Source: Cunninghamia lanceolata (lineage: Eukaryota > Streptophyta > Pinopsida > Cupressales > Cupressaceae). Taken from it: a stretch of 64,000 nucleotides of DNA. A program made the translations under genes and the position numbers. The stretch is taken from contig BSBN01000252.1 in NCBI GenBank assembly GCA_027924645.1, positions 744,001-808,000 on the forward strand, in the 5' to 3' direction. Positions 1-11,487 of this stretch are shown one piece after another (positions within the stretch are counted from its first letter, which is position 1; each line of letters starts with the position of its first letter). The notes under the pieces were generated by a model. The model searched no databases, had not been told where the DNA came from, and was given only the letters and a program-made list of their open reading frames with translations.

Positions 1-801
1 GTGGGACTTGGGCACTGGGCACCCTACTCCTAGGGTTTTTTTCCCTAACAAAGTCTATGTGCGATTATATATGTTTCTTCCATCTTCTTGTTCCTCATCA
101 GTGCCTGGAACTTTCGATTCGCATCTACACACATAAAAGAGGGAAAATGGTTGTGTTGTATAGGGGCTTACCTCAGTCAAACCCCATGTTGGTGTTCCCA
201 CCTCCACAACAATAATGATAAGAGTGATAGAGAGCGTGTGCTCACGATGAGTAGAGGCAAAACATATGATAAAGATTGTAATAATGAAATAGAGTTACCA
301 TGATCATGAAACCCTAGTTGGATGGATTTCATGATCCATAAGAGAAGGAAGAAGGTTCCTCACAAACTTGCAAGGGTTAGTACATATAGCAATAATATTC
401 ACAAATAGAGAGCTTGTAGAGAAAGAGAGAAAAATAGGTAGCTTGTTAGAGAGAATCATCATAGAGAGAGTGTGTGTGTAAATGAGAGAGAGACTTGTTT
501 ATATATGGATCCCAATTACTTTTTGAGGGCCCAATTGAATTGAGGCCAATAAGGTGCATCACTTAAGTCAAGAGGCTGACATTTAAATATAACATTTCGG
601 GGTGAAACTGGCAAGGCCCAAGCACTAGGTGCTAGTGTCCTAGTGATTTGGGCTTTTGAAGTGCCAAATGTTAGAGGACTTAGCCTTGTATCTTAGAAAA
701 GTGGTGGAATATGCACATTGTAAGCAGAGATGAACATTCAAGCTAAAACGGGTGCCAAATCCAGTGCAAAATTGTAAGTGGTAACAATTTTTGACATTAC
801 A
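1..801 (-). repeat. Element A 3' LTR, truncated by window edge
   Basis: Matches 5430-6247 along its length with many substitutions. On the minus strand it begins TGTAATGTCA, directly after the PPT. The outer part, including the CA end, is outside the window. Confidence 0.8.
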
Positions 802-820
802 TTTAACTCCCACTTTAGTG
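802..820 (-). other. Element A polypurine tract
   Basis: On the minus strand this reads AAAGTGGGAGTTAAA just before the LTR start. Element C has AAAGTGGAGGCTAAA at the same place, which supports both boundaries. Confidence 0.7.
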
Positions 821-2241
821 AGGGTATGAACTTACTCTCATACGCTCGCTAAAGTATGAAGAAGACAAATATAATCAAGACAAAATGTTGAATATGTAGA
901 GTGCCGCTAAGTTGAGAGTTGTGCTAGCCCCCAAGCTTAGGATCCTACGAGTTTACAATGTTTAGACAATGAGGTTATGCATACACAAGACACATGGCAT
1001 AAATCACACATATAAACAAAGCATACATGGAAAACACGAAGCATACATAGAGTATAGATGAAGCATACATAGAGATATACATGGAAAACAAAAGTATATA
1101 ACCATGAAGTCAGTAAACCATGTGAGAAAACACATAAGTAAATGAAAGAGAAATTTTGATTCAACAAAGTAAAGAGACCTAGGTATGAAAGGTTGTCTCA
1201 ATACCTTGTGTCATCTCCAAAATATAACAAAAAATAAAAGAAAACCAAAAATAGAGGAATTCTAAAAAAGGAGATAGAAGAATGTAATGAGTCGATTGAT
1301 TTATTTAGGGAGGGAATACATACAAATAGATAGGGGAGAAATCCATTCAAACGAAGAAGCATACATGACTCTGATACTAGCTTGCTCTGTTGCTAGGGGT
1401 CATGTAAACTAACATATCTTCATGGATCATGGGCTAGCAAGCTGTGTTATGCTAGGTGACCATGAGTGTAACAAGATTAGGTTGTATGAAGAACACATGC
1501 TAGCAAGTTATGTTATTCTAGATGGCTCATAGACTATACGGATCACAAGCTAGCAAGCTATGTTATGCTAGGTGACTGTATACTACCAATGCCTCAGGGA
1601 GAATAAAAATAAACAATACCTTAGGGAGCATAAATAAATAATGCCTCAGGGAGCGTATTGATAACCACACCATAGGGGGCGCTATGAAAACACTATCGCA
1701 GGGGGCCACATCAATAAGCCGAAGATCAGGAGGCGTGAATGCATAAGGGTGCATGTATGGATGCACATGTGAATAGGGAATATTTGCCCCTTGTTAAAAT
1801 ATAAATGCATGTACAATATGCAAATGTTTTAAGGTAAAGAAGAGGAGACAGTATAAAAGGAGGGGAGATCCTTAAAAAGAATGCTTACCCCTTGAATGAG
1901 TTGTCCCCCTACCCCCAAAGTAGGGTGAGAACAACCATGAAAAAGGGAATCAAGTTGCTACTAAAAAGTAGAGTTTGTCACAATGTGATGAGAAGGGTAG
2001 ATTGATGTCATAACAATGGGGACTCAATAATAATGATGTAAGGAAAATAATGTTTATTATGTGAAATTGATGAGGGTGATTCTCATCGTTGCTTATTATT
2101 TGAAGAAAGAGGAGGTGCCCTAACAGAACAAAAAGTGTAAGCACACGTGTCATGAAGGTGTTGAATTTTGTCATGCAAGGATTGACATTCACTAGTGGAA
2201 TGGCCCAACGTTCAATGATATGCACAGAAAGGAAGTGTTGA
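821..2241 (-). repeat. Element A 3' untranslated region with short repeats
   Basis: No credible coding frame. Between 1372 and 1580 a unit built on 'GCTAGCAAGCTATGTTATGC' recurs about three times. From 1587 to 1740 a ~30-bp unit built on 'ATGCCTCAGGGAGCATA' recurs about five times with decay. Element C has a comparable repeat-rich stretch before its PPT. Confidence 0.55.
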
Positions 2242-3039
2242 TTAACTGTTTTGTGGAAAAAAATTGCATGTTGGAGGAGGAAGAGTGATCAAGTGGGCTT
2301 TGAGTAGACTCAACAAAATACACTCTTGTTGAGATAGAAGACAAGAAGTAGGTGGAGTAGGAAGCAACCCTTTGTGTTGTGGAGAGAAGTGTGATTTTTG
2401 AAAATAAGGAACCATAGAGACCTTAGATAATGACGAAGGGGATGTAGACATAGGAGAAGGTTGAAAACCTAAACCTACTTTAGAAAAGTGCAGTGTCGAT
2501 TTCACAGGAACCTTAACTCCTTGCTCCATGCACCCTAAACCATTTCCATTATATCCATGTTTAGAAATAATTTTGAATCCAAGTATGTAATGTGTTTCCA
2601 AATTACATAGAGGAAGAGAGGCCAAATTACTAATCTTGTCGAAATGAGAAGCATGATCACATTTTGAAAAAGTAGTAACAAAATTGATATGAGGAGAAGG
2701 ATCGATCCTTTTGCAAGTATACAGATCCTTGTTGAGTGTTGAGATGTCAAGGTGAGGAGGGTTAATCTTATATTCACTAGGTCCATGAGGGGTTAAATCT
2801 AAAGAGCCCCAATCATCACCAAGACATGCGTTAGAAGAAGGTGCATCATCATGAATAAAAGGTGATGATGGTGTTTGAGAATTTGTTGAAGTAGAAGAAG
2901 TTTGAGTGGTGAGTTTAAGTTTCTTAGAAGAAGGAATAGATTGTGTAGAGTAAACCAAAGCCACCGTTGGGATCTTGGGTTTAGATTGGAGATTTTGTAT
3001 TCTCCAATAAAGGAGGGTGTAAAATCTAGTGAAACCCAA
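2242..3039 (-). pseudogene. Element A G-patch region downstream of protease
   Basis: Open frame of 265 codons. A glycine-rich segment (HGYNGNGLGCMEQG, followed about 16 residues later by VGLGFQ) aligns with the region after the protease of element D (MGYKGHGGLGSHE, then QGLGYQ). This is the G-patch layout found after the protease in some plant Ty3/gypsy elements and in some retroviruses. G-patches bind nucleic acid or helicases; the role here is unproven. Upstream, 'HGPSEYKI' matches 'HGPGEYTL' of D. In D the frame continues towards RT, but here it stops and the 3' UTR follows, so RT was lost or was never part of this family. Confidence 0.65.
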
Positions 3040-3042
3040 TCA

Positions 3043-3942
3043 TCATTGAAATGCACTCGAAGTACTATTTTGATCATCACTGTTGTTAGTAGCAGAGAAT
3101 AGTGGGTCAGATTTTGTTGAAGAAGGAATCAAAGTATTGAGAGATTTTGAAATAGGAGGTTGATATTTGACTTTTTCTTGCAAGAAAATTTCCATATTCA
3201 AGTTGGCCTCAACTATATAAAGTTTATTGTTATAAACAAACTTCATTGTACAATGAAGAGTAGACGGGACTGCCCCCATGGCATGAATCCACGGTCTATC
3301 GAGAAGAAGATTATATGAAAGAGAGTCAGGCATGACATGGATAAGCGTAGGCAAGGTCACATGTCTAATCTCAACTGGTAGTGTGATTGTACCTAGTGAT
3401 TGTCTACTAACATTATCGAAGCCATGAATATAAAGAGTATTGGGTTTAATGAGAGACGTATATCAATTGATTTTGTGCAAAAGGTCTTTGCTACAAACAT
3501 TAAGACTTGATTTGCTATTGATTAGAGTACACTTTATTCCATTTCTATTAATGATGACCAAAATCATAAGAGGATCATGTTGTAATTGAATTTCGAGAGG
3601 AGGTAACTCATTTTGTTGAAGGACGATATCCAAAGTCATCATATGTATACAATCTAATAGGGCTACTACGTCATTCAATCTAATAGAAGGTGGGATGACT
3701 ACCTTCTGTAGAGCCTCCTGGAGCATCCTGTGATATGCAGGTGAGATTTGTATTAATTCCCAAAGTGAGATCTTAGTGGGAGTAGCACGAAGCAACTCGA
3801 TAAGATCATATTCTTTGTTAGCATGTCGAGAAAAATGAGGTGGTGGAGGAAGAAAAGGTTGAGAGGGTAGAAGAGAAGCTGGAACAAATGTTATTTGTTT
3901 TCTTTGTTTGTTGTTGCGAGTGTTGTATTTGTGAGCAACCAC
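3043..3942 (-). pseudogene. Element A protease-like region (inactive)
   Basis: Two frames, 3463-3942 and 3043-3360, probably one region split by a frameshift. The first has 'YDLIELLRATPTKISLWELI', the conserved segment before the protease in this gypsy group (D has LGKTPAHISILELL). It is followed by 'LINSKSSLNVC', where D has 'LVDGGAGLNIC'. The catalytic Asp is therefore Asn, so the protease should be dead. The second frame holds the downstream segment 'LLLDRPWIHAMGAVPSTLH', matching 'IILGHPWIHALKVVPSTYH' of D. Whether the Asp-to-Asn change is old in the family or recent decay cannot be told from one copy. Confidence 0.75.
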
Positions 3943-4050
3943 GTGGTAACTAGGTTTCTATGACACATTTTGAACAAGTTGGTTGTTTTGAGTAAGTTGT
4001 TTTGCAAAGTTAAGAATGTAACCAGGAGGTCAAGGTGGGTTTAGAACACC

Positions 4051-4701
4051 TCAAAAAGTGATCATAGGGTTAGAACGAAGATGTACAACAATTTTTGGTT
4101 TCACAAGTTCCTTTTGGGAACCAGAAATAGAAATTATATTGATTTGTTTTTTACCAATGTCTTTCCGTGGGGGATTTGATGTGAGTTTTGAATTTTCATC
4201 CACTAATTCCACATTGCCATAAGGAAGGGTATTGGAATGAAGAGCAGGTAATGTGATGTTGAGAAAATTGTTGATGATTGTATCCTTAGTGATGTCCAAG
4301 GGGCTTGAACATGCAACCAAAGGAGGAAGAAAAGAGGTCTCCACATCCTTAGTGATATTCAAGGGGCTTCAATATGTAACTAAAGGAGGAAGAAAAGATG
4401 AAGAGGTCTTCACATTCTTAGTGATATCCAAGGGGATTGAACATGCAACTAAAGGAGGAAGATAATTAAGGACTATGGAAGATGTGGTAGAAGTAGAAGT
4501 GATATGCTCAACATCTACTAATGCCTTATCTCTAAAAAAGGGATCATCCAAATGAAGATAAGGTAAAGTAATGTTAAGGAATGTATTAATGATTTCATCC
4601 TCTCGTGCCAAAATGTCCTCACAAGTAGGAGGAATTTTAGGAGAGGGAAGAAGAAAAGAGAGAATATTTAGGTTTTGATTGTTTTGGTTTTTGTTTGACA
4701 T
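4051..4701 (-). pseudogene. Element A Gag-position ORF with internal repeats
   Basis: Two minus-strand frames (4369-4701 and 4051-4362) adjoin and probably formed one. The start codon at 4701 lies about 130 bases after the nearer PBS copy. The protein has no recognisable Gag core. It contains a repeated block around 'LPPLVACSSPLDITK' (about four copies) and two copies of a motif 'NITLPxLH'. Element C's ORF has the related 'NNTLPFFHSNALP' (here NITLPALHSNTLP). It may be a Gag-like or family-specific protein; function unknown. Confidence 0.5.
4265..4465. repeat. Tandem repeat inside element A ORF
   Basis: About three copies of a 60-66 bp unit containing 'AAAGGAGGAAGA', which encode the repeated 'LPPLVACS.PLDITK' block on the minus strand. 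Lengths are near multiples of three, so copy number could change without breaking the frame. Confidence 0.7.
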
Positions 4702-4732
4702 GTTTAAATGTTTTATTTTGTAAACACATCAA

Positions 4733-5140
4733 ATAATATATGCAATAGAAGTGTCTAATTAGTTTATTAGCTAATCAAACACAACAAAAAAAGTAGCATA
4801 AATATAGGATACATCAGGTTCACCAAAATGTAAGATTTTGTTAACCACAACAATAAAGATGTATAATTGTTTTGCTTTCTAAACCAAATACATGAGATAA
4901 AAGAAGATATGCAACATAAATGTTTAATTAGTTAATCAAATAATCAAACACAACAAGACTAAGAAGGTTGTAAAAGTGTAAGATACGTCAGGTTCACCAA
5001 AATGTTAAATTTTGGTAACCACAACAATAAAGATGCATAATTGTTTTCTCTTTCTAAACTAAATACATGAGATAAAAGAATGTATGCAACATAAATGCTT
5101 AATCAGTTAATCAACTAATCAAACACAATGAAGACGAAGA
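4733..5140. repeat. Tandem duplication across the element A LTR/PBS junction
   Basis: A unit of about 172-177 bp occurs twice with a third partial copy. Each full unit contains 'GGTTCACCAAAATG', the complement of PBS plus LTR end, at about 4819 and 4991. The element therefore carries two potential LTR/PBS junctions. Confidence 0.7.
4986..5002 (-). other. Element A primer binding site
   Basis: Minus strand TTTTGGTGAACCTGACG, directly next to the LTR. The same TGGTGAACCTG follows the left LTR of element C (51044). A second copy lies at about 4813-4828. I did not assign the tRNA. Confidence 0.55.
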
Positions 5141-6247
5141 AGGTTTTATGAACTAATTAGATCAATATTTTCTATCAAACATTAGAACACAAGATGAAGA
5201 CATGTGCGCTTGGCTATAGTCCTCAAGGGAGAGCCAAACTATCTGGGCTCTATTCTTTTGTTGTAATAGTGGAGATTGCTTTTGAAAATAGCAAGATCTA
5301 GGGTTTTAAGTGACCTAATTGATAAATGAACAACTTATATGTGTTATAGAGTGACTGTATAGAAACAGAGAGTAGATCAGAAGTGATCAAGACAGACAGA
5401 GCCTGTAGCTAGAAAAAGGGGAAGATCTGGCAAGAATTGGGCACTGGACACCCTAGTCATAGGATTTTTGGCCTAACGAAGTATGTGTGTGACAATATCT
5501 ATTGCTTTTGTCTTCCTATCGCTCATCGATGCCTAAAACTTTTGATTTAGATCTACACACATACAAGAGGGAAAATGGTTGTGCTATATAGGGGCTTGCC
5601 TTAGTCATACCCTATGTTGGTGTTCCCACCTCCACAACATCAATGATAAGAGTGATAGAGAGTGCGTGCTCGCAATGAGCAGAGGCAAAACATATGATAA
5701 ATATTGTAATAATGAAATAGAATGAAATAGAGTTACCATGAGCATGGAACCCTAGTTGCATGGATGCTGAAATCCACAAGGAGTTGAAGGAGAAGGAAGA
5801 AGGTTCCTTGTAGACCTACAAGGGTTAGTACATACAACAATAATCTTCACAAATAGAGAGCTTGTAGAGAAAGAGAGATAAAGAGGTAGCTTGTTAGAGA
5901 GAATCATCATAGAGAGAGTGTGTGTAAATGAGAGATAGACTTGTTTATATGTGAATCCCAATTACTTTTCGAGGGCCCAATTGAATTGAGTCCAACAAGG
6001 TGCATCACTTAAGTCAAGAGGTTGACATTCAAATATAACCTTTCGAGGCCAAACTGGAAGGACCCAAGTGCTAGGTGCTAGTGTCCTGGTGATTTGGGCT
6101 TTTGAAGTGCTAGATGTTAGAGGAATTAGCCTTGTATCTTTGAAAAGTGGTGGAATATGCACATTGTAAGTAGAGATGAACATTCAAGCTAAAACGGGTG
6201 CCAAACCTGGTGCCAAATTATAAGTGGTAAAATTTTTTGACACTGCA
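5003..6247 (-). repeat. Element A 5' LTR
   Basis: About 1.25 kb. In plus orientation it starts TGTTAAATTTTGG next to the PBS complement and ends GACACTGCA. Positions 5430-6247 align with 1-801. The outer flank begins TTTGT, a possible 5-bp target duplication that cannot be verified. Confidence 0.75.
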
Positions 6248-6309
6248 TTTGTATCCTCCTATTCTTCATGTGCCCAATCCCAAATATTCTCTCATCGATC
6301 ATGTTAATA

Positions 6310-6970
6310 TGATCATCAAATTAGTTTGAGGACTACTCATTACAACACCTCTACCAATTCCACTCATCACGAAAGATCTAATGGAAGCACTAGATGATCC
6401 CATCCCCTTGTCATCTTGTAAAGATGAATTCCCACAAACCAATGACACTGGACAAGAGGAAGAGAAACAAGAGCCTAAAAAAGACATTCCAATACATCAC
6501 ACTAAATTAGATGTTATCTTGTAGCTCCTCATGGTCATTTTTAGTTACTTTGACAAGGATGTGGTTAAATTTTGGCAAATAGCCAATATGGTGTTGAAAA
6601 TGCAATCATAGGTGGATGCCTATCTAGCCCCACAAAAGCTCACATTTAATGGTCTAAAGAAAGAATTCTAGCATCCAAAAATACAACCTAATGAAGCGGG
6701 TGCTTTAAGTGATAAAATGGATGAGCTACAAATTCTTATTGATTCTAATACCATATAATACAATTTTTTGTTTCTTCCATTAGTGCATAAGTTTTATGTT
6801 GAACTCCTAGCCATGCTTTCAAAAACTAGCAACGTATGCCAACATCTACAATAATTGGTGGCATGTAAGGAAGTCACAGTAAATGCAATTACAAAGACAA
6901 TGTGGGACATCATTGTTAATGCCACCAAAATTTGGGGGTCATTGTAGATTTCTCATGCATGGTTGTAGGA
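6310..6970 (+). pseudogene. Decayed coding stretch of unknown type
   Basis: Plus-strand frame with few stops for non-coding DNA. Readable segments include 'EALDDPIPLSSCKDEF', 'GQEEEKQEPKKDIP' and 'ALSDKMDELQILIDSN'. Stops interrupt it about every 40-60 codons. It lies just outside the 5' LTR of element A, so it may belong to the element A inserted into. I recognise no family. A Gag-like origin is a guess. Confidence 0.3.
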
Positions 6971-9900
6971 AACTTTAAAGAATGGCATGTTCCCATTTTC
7001 TCACAAGGCCAAATCAATCCTCTCCTCAAATTGACACTCATCATCATCTTCTTCTTCTGTTTGTAAAAAGAGGTTTCATTTTTGTTCCAAAATTTCTAAC
7101 TATTTAGACGATTGAATAGAATTTTTTTTCCAAGATGTTGGCACCATAATGTGATGAGGATCGTGGTAATCCTCTTCATTAAATTTATCAATTCGGGGTG
7201 GTGTCCAAAGGCTATATGCGTTAGGAACCTAATTTTTTTTGGCAAACAGTTCTTTTTAATAAAAACAGAAAAAAATTAAATTAATCTAATGAAATCACAT
7301 ATGCAAAATTTAAACACACTCGCATAAATTAAAACCATAAAATTAAAACATGTTTCCATGAATTAAAAAATACATAAATAAAATAGCTCTTGCACTAAAA
7401 TCTAATTTAATATATTTAAAATAAATGGAAATGCATAAAACTAAAATAATACAAACAATCAAATAAGTACAAAATGTTGTCCTCTTCCTTGGGATGAGTA
7501 GCCTGCTCCTCCCTTGGAATTAGACCAAGATCATTCACCCAACTTTGTGCTCAATGCTCCATATATCTTATTTCTTCAACAAAATATTACAAATTTATTT
7601 CTAAAATTGTTGTAGCTTTCTTATTCTAAAAAATCTTGCCAAAATAAAAACTCTCCCTTTCTTTAGAGTTGAGAGGTTTATTTATACATTGAAGATCTTC
7701 ACCCAACTCCCTAAACTAGTGGAAAGCATAAGTACACTTGTCTTCCATAGTCCTATGATAAAGGAACAACTCCCTTTATTCTCTACACCTATCTCTCCTA
7801 CTCCTATGCTAAAGGAAAAAAATTCCTTTATTCTCTCCATATAGGAAACAAATTCCTATATTCTCTCATTACAAAGTGACAACACATCCACATCCTTTTG
7901 AGGGAAAAGGTTGGATAAACTTATTTATTTTTGATGTTTTTATTATTTTTTCCACAACAATTTATCTTCAACTTTTTAGAAAATAAAAGGTTGAGAGAAT
8001 ATTAAATCCATGGTTTAAGCCAAATTATGAAGTTGAAACACCTTTGGCTGAAATCAAGCTGGAATACTTCCGAAGTTGGCTCCGGAAGTGATTTTACAAT
8101 AATTTAGAATCCTTCAAGGTTGGATGAAAAAGGCTGGAATACTTTGAGACTAATTCTGCATCATTTTAAAACATATTGTAGTCTATTTTTTTAATAAACA
8201 TTAGAAAATGTTAGCAATTAAATTGCAATAGACTTCTAAGAAACAAACCAATATATATCCTATATTCTAATTTAAATAAGCTAATAGTTCATAAAACTAC
8301 ATTTAAATCCACTTTTAATGCTAATTTTAAGAGAAAATAGAGATAAATTTAGAAGAGACATTTCTGGTCTCATCATCTCCCCCACACCTAAATTCTTGCA
8401 GGTCCTCCTACAAGCTATTGCTCTTTTTTTTAATATAATTGATGACCCTTATATCTTTCAATTCTTTTCTCCTCTTTTTTTTTTCATCTTTGAAAGTATG
8501 CATTAAATATTCTATGGCATTCATCCATGATAAGACTCACTGAAGCTTATCAATTTAGTTGTTCTTAAAAAAATTCTCTCCTTTCCACATTTAGCTTTCT
8601 TCAGCTGAATTTTATAGAAAACCCGTCAGTCATAAATGGCCATAAATTTTATGTTTCCTAATGAAATTTTAAAATTTAATATGTTTTGAAAAGCTGAGAT
8701 AGAGGAGAATAAAACCCAGAAAGAATTTGATGAGATTCTTTAAGATGTACAAGCAGTTCTTTCTGCAAATAACTTGTACCATCATGACAACAACAAATAT
8801 TGATAGGGTATGAAAACTTTTTTTTTTCTCTTTTTTTTCATCAACTCCCTTTATGCATTTAGATTCTTTTTATGCCATCATATTCTCACTTCAATTTTTT
8901 TTCTTCAGAAAACACCTTTACTGAAAATCTCTTAGCTACAACAAGTGAATCGGTGTAGGTAGTTTATATTTTTAATTAGCTTTCCTAAAAGGTAGTTTAT
9001 GTTTTTAATGTGCCTCTCCCATGGCATGTGCAAATATTGTACGCTAAATGTCAGCACAAAAATCTTGGAAGATGTTTTAAAAGGATAAAGCACAATATAT
9101 GATACGTGCAAGCACATCTCAATCAACTAGACTATGCCCTAAATTTCATGCATGAAAGATCTACTTAGATATTCACCATGTAGACATGTGTGATTTGCAA
9201 CATGATTTGTGACACATTCATGCAAAATATAGTTTGCAGTGTTGGGTGTAAAGTGCATATAAAATCCCTTGATGTAAATAATTGAATAGAGTGAATATAA
9301 TGCAGTAATGAGGTTCTTACATTCTTGATGCTCAGACTATCCATGCAATATCACACATTTTATTATATTGTATTTTCTATATTCATAATGTTCACTATGA
9401 GCACAACATAATAAAGTTACTAAAACCTTAGTGTACTTTGGGTGAAAATGTTTGTATTCTAACATGCATGTGGAGATTATCACCTAAGTGTTAGCCATGG
9501 TCTAAGTATAGATTTACTAAATGGTTAACATGTATGCTTCCTTTTTCTAGGTCATTAGGTTAGATGCAAATCTTAAAACTAACAAATAAATATTGGTTCT
9601 ATTATGTGATAATTAGATTCTCTATAAAAACACTTTGTATGATTATGAGTACATTTCCATTAAAATCCACATTGAATTAATTAAATTCAAGAAGATGCAA
9701 AACCCTAGGATAGTTAGGAGATATTCAATCTTGTGCTAAGTATTTTTGTACTATTTGGTAAATAAATGGTCAAACTCCTTGGGTTTTGAGTTGACATTTC
9801 TTGAGAAAGGAGGTGGATGAAAGAACAAATTTTAGTAACCTACATTAATTTTGTATGGAAACAAATTAAACTATCAACTAGGTTTTTCTTTCAATATGTA

Positions 9901-10330
9901 TCAATTTAATTTAACAAAAAATCTAAAATGTGCTATGATATTGCACTAATAATCATAAATACATTCTAATTTTTCAACTTAAACTAAACTTATACAAGAG
10001 TTGGCATAGAAACTTGCAAAGGAAAATAAAAAGGTTAGAAAATGCATCACTATAAGTGATTAAAAACTAGATTTGACTATGAAAATAAGTTTAGGAATGC
10101 TAAGAGATGGGTTCTATAAATTTTTAGCTCTTTACCCTCAACAGAGATACCAACACCCAAGATGGGTGCTATAACCTAATGCTTGTGTTGTAGGGGCACT
10201 CTTGATTGGTATTTTTTCTATCACTCCTTTAGTTCATCTATGTAATTGGGTCTGTCCCATCTTCAAGTCTTATGTCTCTAATATTTTTTTGGCTTTTTTG
10301 CCTTGATACCTTAAGCTATGTTCTATCTAT
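6971..10330. other. AT-rich DNA without recognisable genes
   Basis: No convincing frame on either strand; the longest open stretches are around 60 codons and of low complexity. There are no clear direct or inverted terminal repeats, though old LTR fragments could be hidden here. Confidence 0.6.
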
Positions 10331-10427
10331 TAATTGCCATGAAGAGGAGGAATGAGAGCTAGAAGAAGCCTCTAAATTGAGGGAAGAGTCCCATGAGGTT
10401 GTTGCCGCTAGCGGGGGATAGGAGGAA

Positions 10428-10751
10428 ATGGAGGAGGGGGAACTTGTCTCAGACATTGGTGCATTGAGGGTGGTCTCCCAGATGAGTATGGTGCAGGAAG
10501 TGCGTAGCCAAGGGGGGAAGACATGTTACACCAAAATGGGGCTGAGTTCCCTAGAGACAAACTTTTCCCCATCCCCGAGTGCTGGGCCTAGCAGAGGCCC
10601 AGAGGACCAGGAGGGCTGGACTATATTGAAAAAGAAAGGGAAAGGAAGTAGGAGAAAGATAGCTGATGTGGGGGGTAACAACAGGGGCAGACCCTCACAT
10701 ATCAAGACTAGGCAGAGGGAGATGGAACAAGAGATTGCTAGGGGGAAATAG
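10428..10751 (+). pseudogene. LINE ORF1-tail-like frame
   Basis: 107 codons, hydrophilic and Arg/Lys/Gly-rich, including 'DQEGWTILKKKGKGSRRK'. Basic tails with a 'GWTxVxxK' pattern are common just before the endonuclease in plant LINEs. It stops 35 bases before the endonuclease start codon. No CCHC knuckle or RNA-binding core is present, so the N-terminal part of ORF1 is absent. Confidence 0.5.
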
Positions 10752-10786
10752 ACCACCTTTTTGGCCCCTCCTAGAAAGAACAAGAA

Positions 10787-11478
10787 ATGAAGATCATCTC
10801 GTGGAACATTAGAGGGCTCAATATCCCTCAAAAATAGTTACTGGTTAGGAAATGTATTTTTGACAATAAAGTTGATATTCTCTTACTTCAGGAAGTCAAA
10901 ATGACGGAGGAAAATTTCAAACTGGCTATAAAAAGATTTCTCCTAGCGCGAACTATGCTATTAGTGGAGCTTAAGGAGCCTTAGGAGGTATTGCTACTAA
11001 ATGGAACCATAATCTAGTAGGGAGTGTGATTTCTTTCTCTAGGCATTATATTGAAGTTTCCTTCCAAAGTCATCTTGAAAGGTGGACTCATCAATGTTTA
11101 TGCTCCCAATACTCGTAGTAATAGAAAGGAGGTCTGGGATAGTTTGGCTGACAAAATTAAGGGAGCAAGAGGAACTAACTGGATGGTCACGAGAGACCTA
11201 AATTCCCCTCTCTACCCATCTAAGAAAATGGGGGGTCTCACGAACTTCTTGGATAGCATGTCGGACCTAGTTGAGTTTTTACGTAGTGTTGGTCTCATGG
11301 ATATTGATCTGGTAGGGCAAGATTTCACCTACCAAACATGAGACAAGGGAACAATCTTATCTAGGTTAAGTTAGATAGATTCTTAGTCTCTTCTTACCAG
11401 GCTATCACTAATCTTATGCATTTGACTGCCCTTCCTTGGGTGGGCTCTGACCACAACCCTCTCTTGCTCACCTAGTAC
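10787..11478 (+). pseudogene. LINE apurinic-type endonuclease domain
   Basis: Starts 'MKIISWNIRGLN', the classic N-terminus of the plant LINE endonuclease. Then 'DILLLQEVKM' holds the catalytic Glu, and 'INVYAPN' and 'WMVTRDLNSPL' follow (normally GDFN, so the first residues of that motif are altered). The frame shifts around 10.95-11.05 kb and stops occur at about 10830, 10981 and 11339. The enzyme would nick target DNA to prime reverse transcription. This copy is dead. Confidence 0.8.
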
Positions 11479-11487
11479 GAGGGAAGT

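Larger units (their letters stand above)
1..6247 (-). mobile_element. Element A: non-autonomous LTR retrotransposon (partial)
   Basis: Two diverged direct repeats (1-801 and 5003-6247) flank an internal region whose coding frames all run on the minus strand. The order on that strand is 5' LTR, PBS, Gag-like region, protease-like region, G-patch region, long 3' UTR, PPT, 3' LTR. No RT, RNase H or integrase is visible. The outer end of the 3' LTR lies before the window, so the target-site duplication cannot be checked. The PPT, LTR termini and PBS match those of element C, so I place A and C in one family (inference). It presumably relied on proteins from a Ty3/gypsy partner. Confidence 0.8.

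Noticed and set aside
937..1201. Minus-strand hydrophobic Cys-rich frames as a small membrane protein
   Set aside because: Produced by an ACATA/CATAGA-rich repetitive stretch in the 3' UTR of A; no start context or homology.
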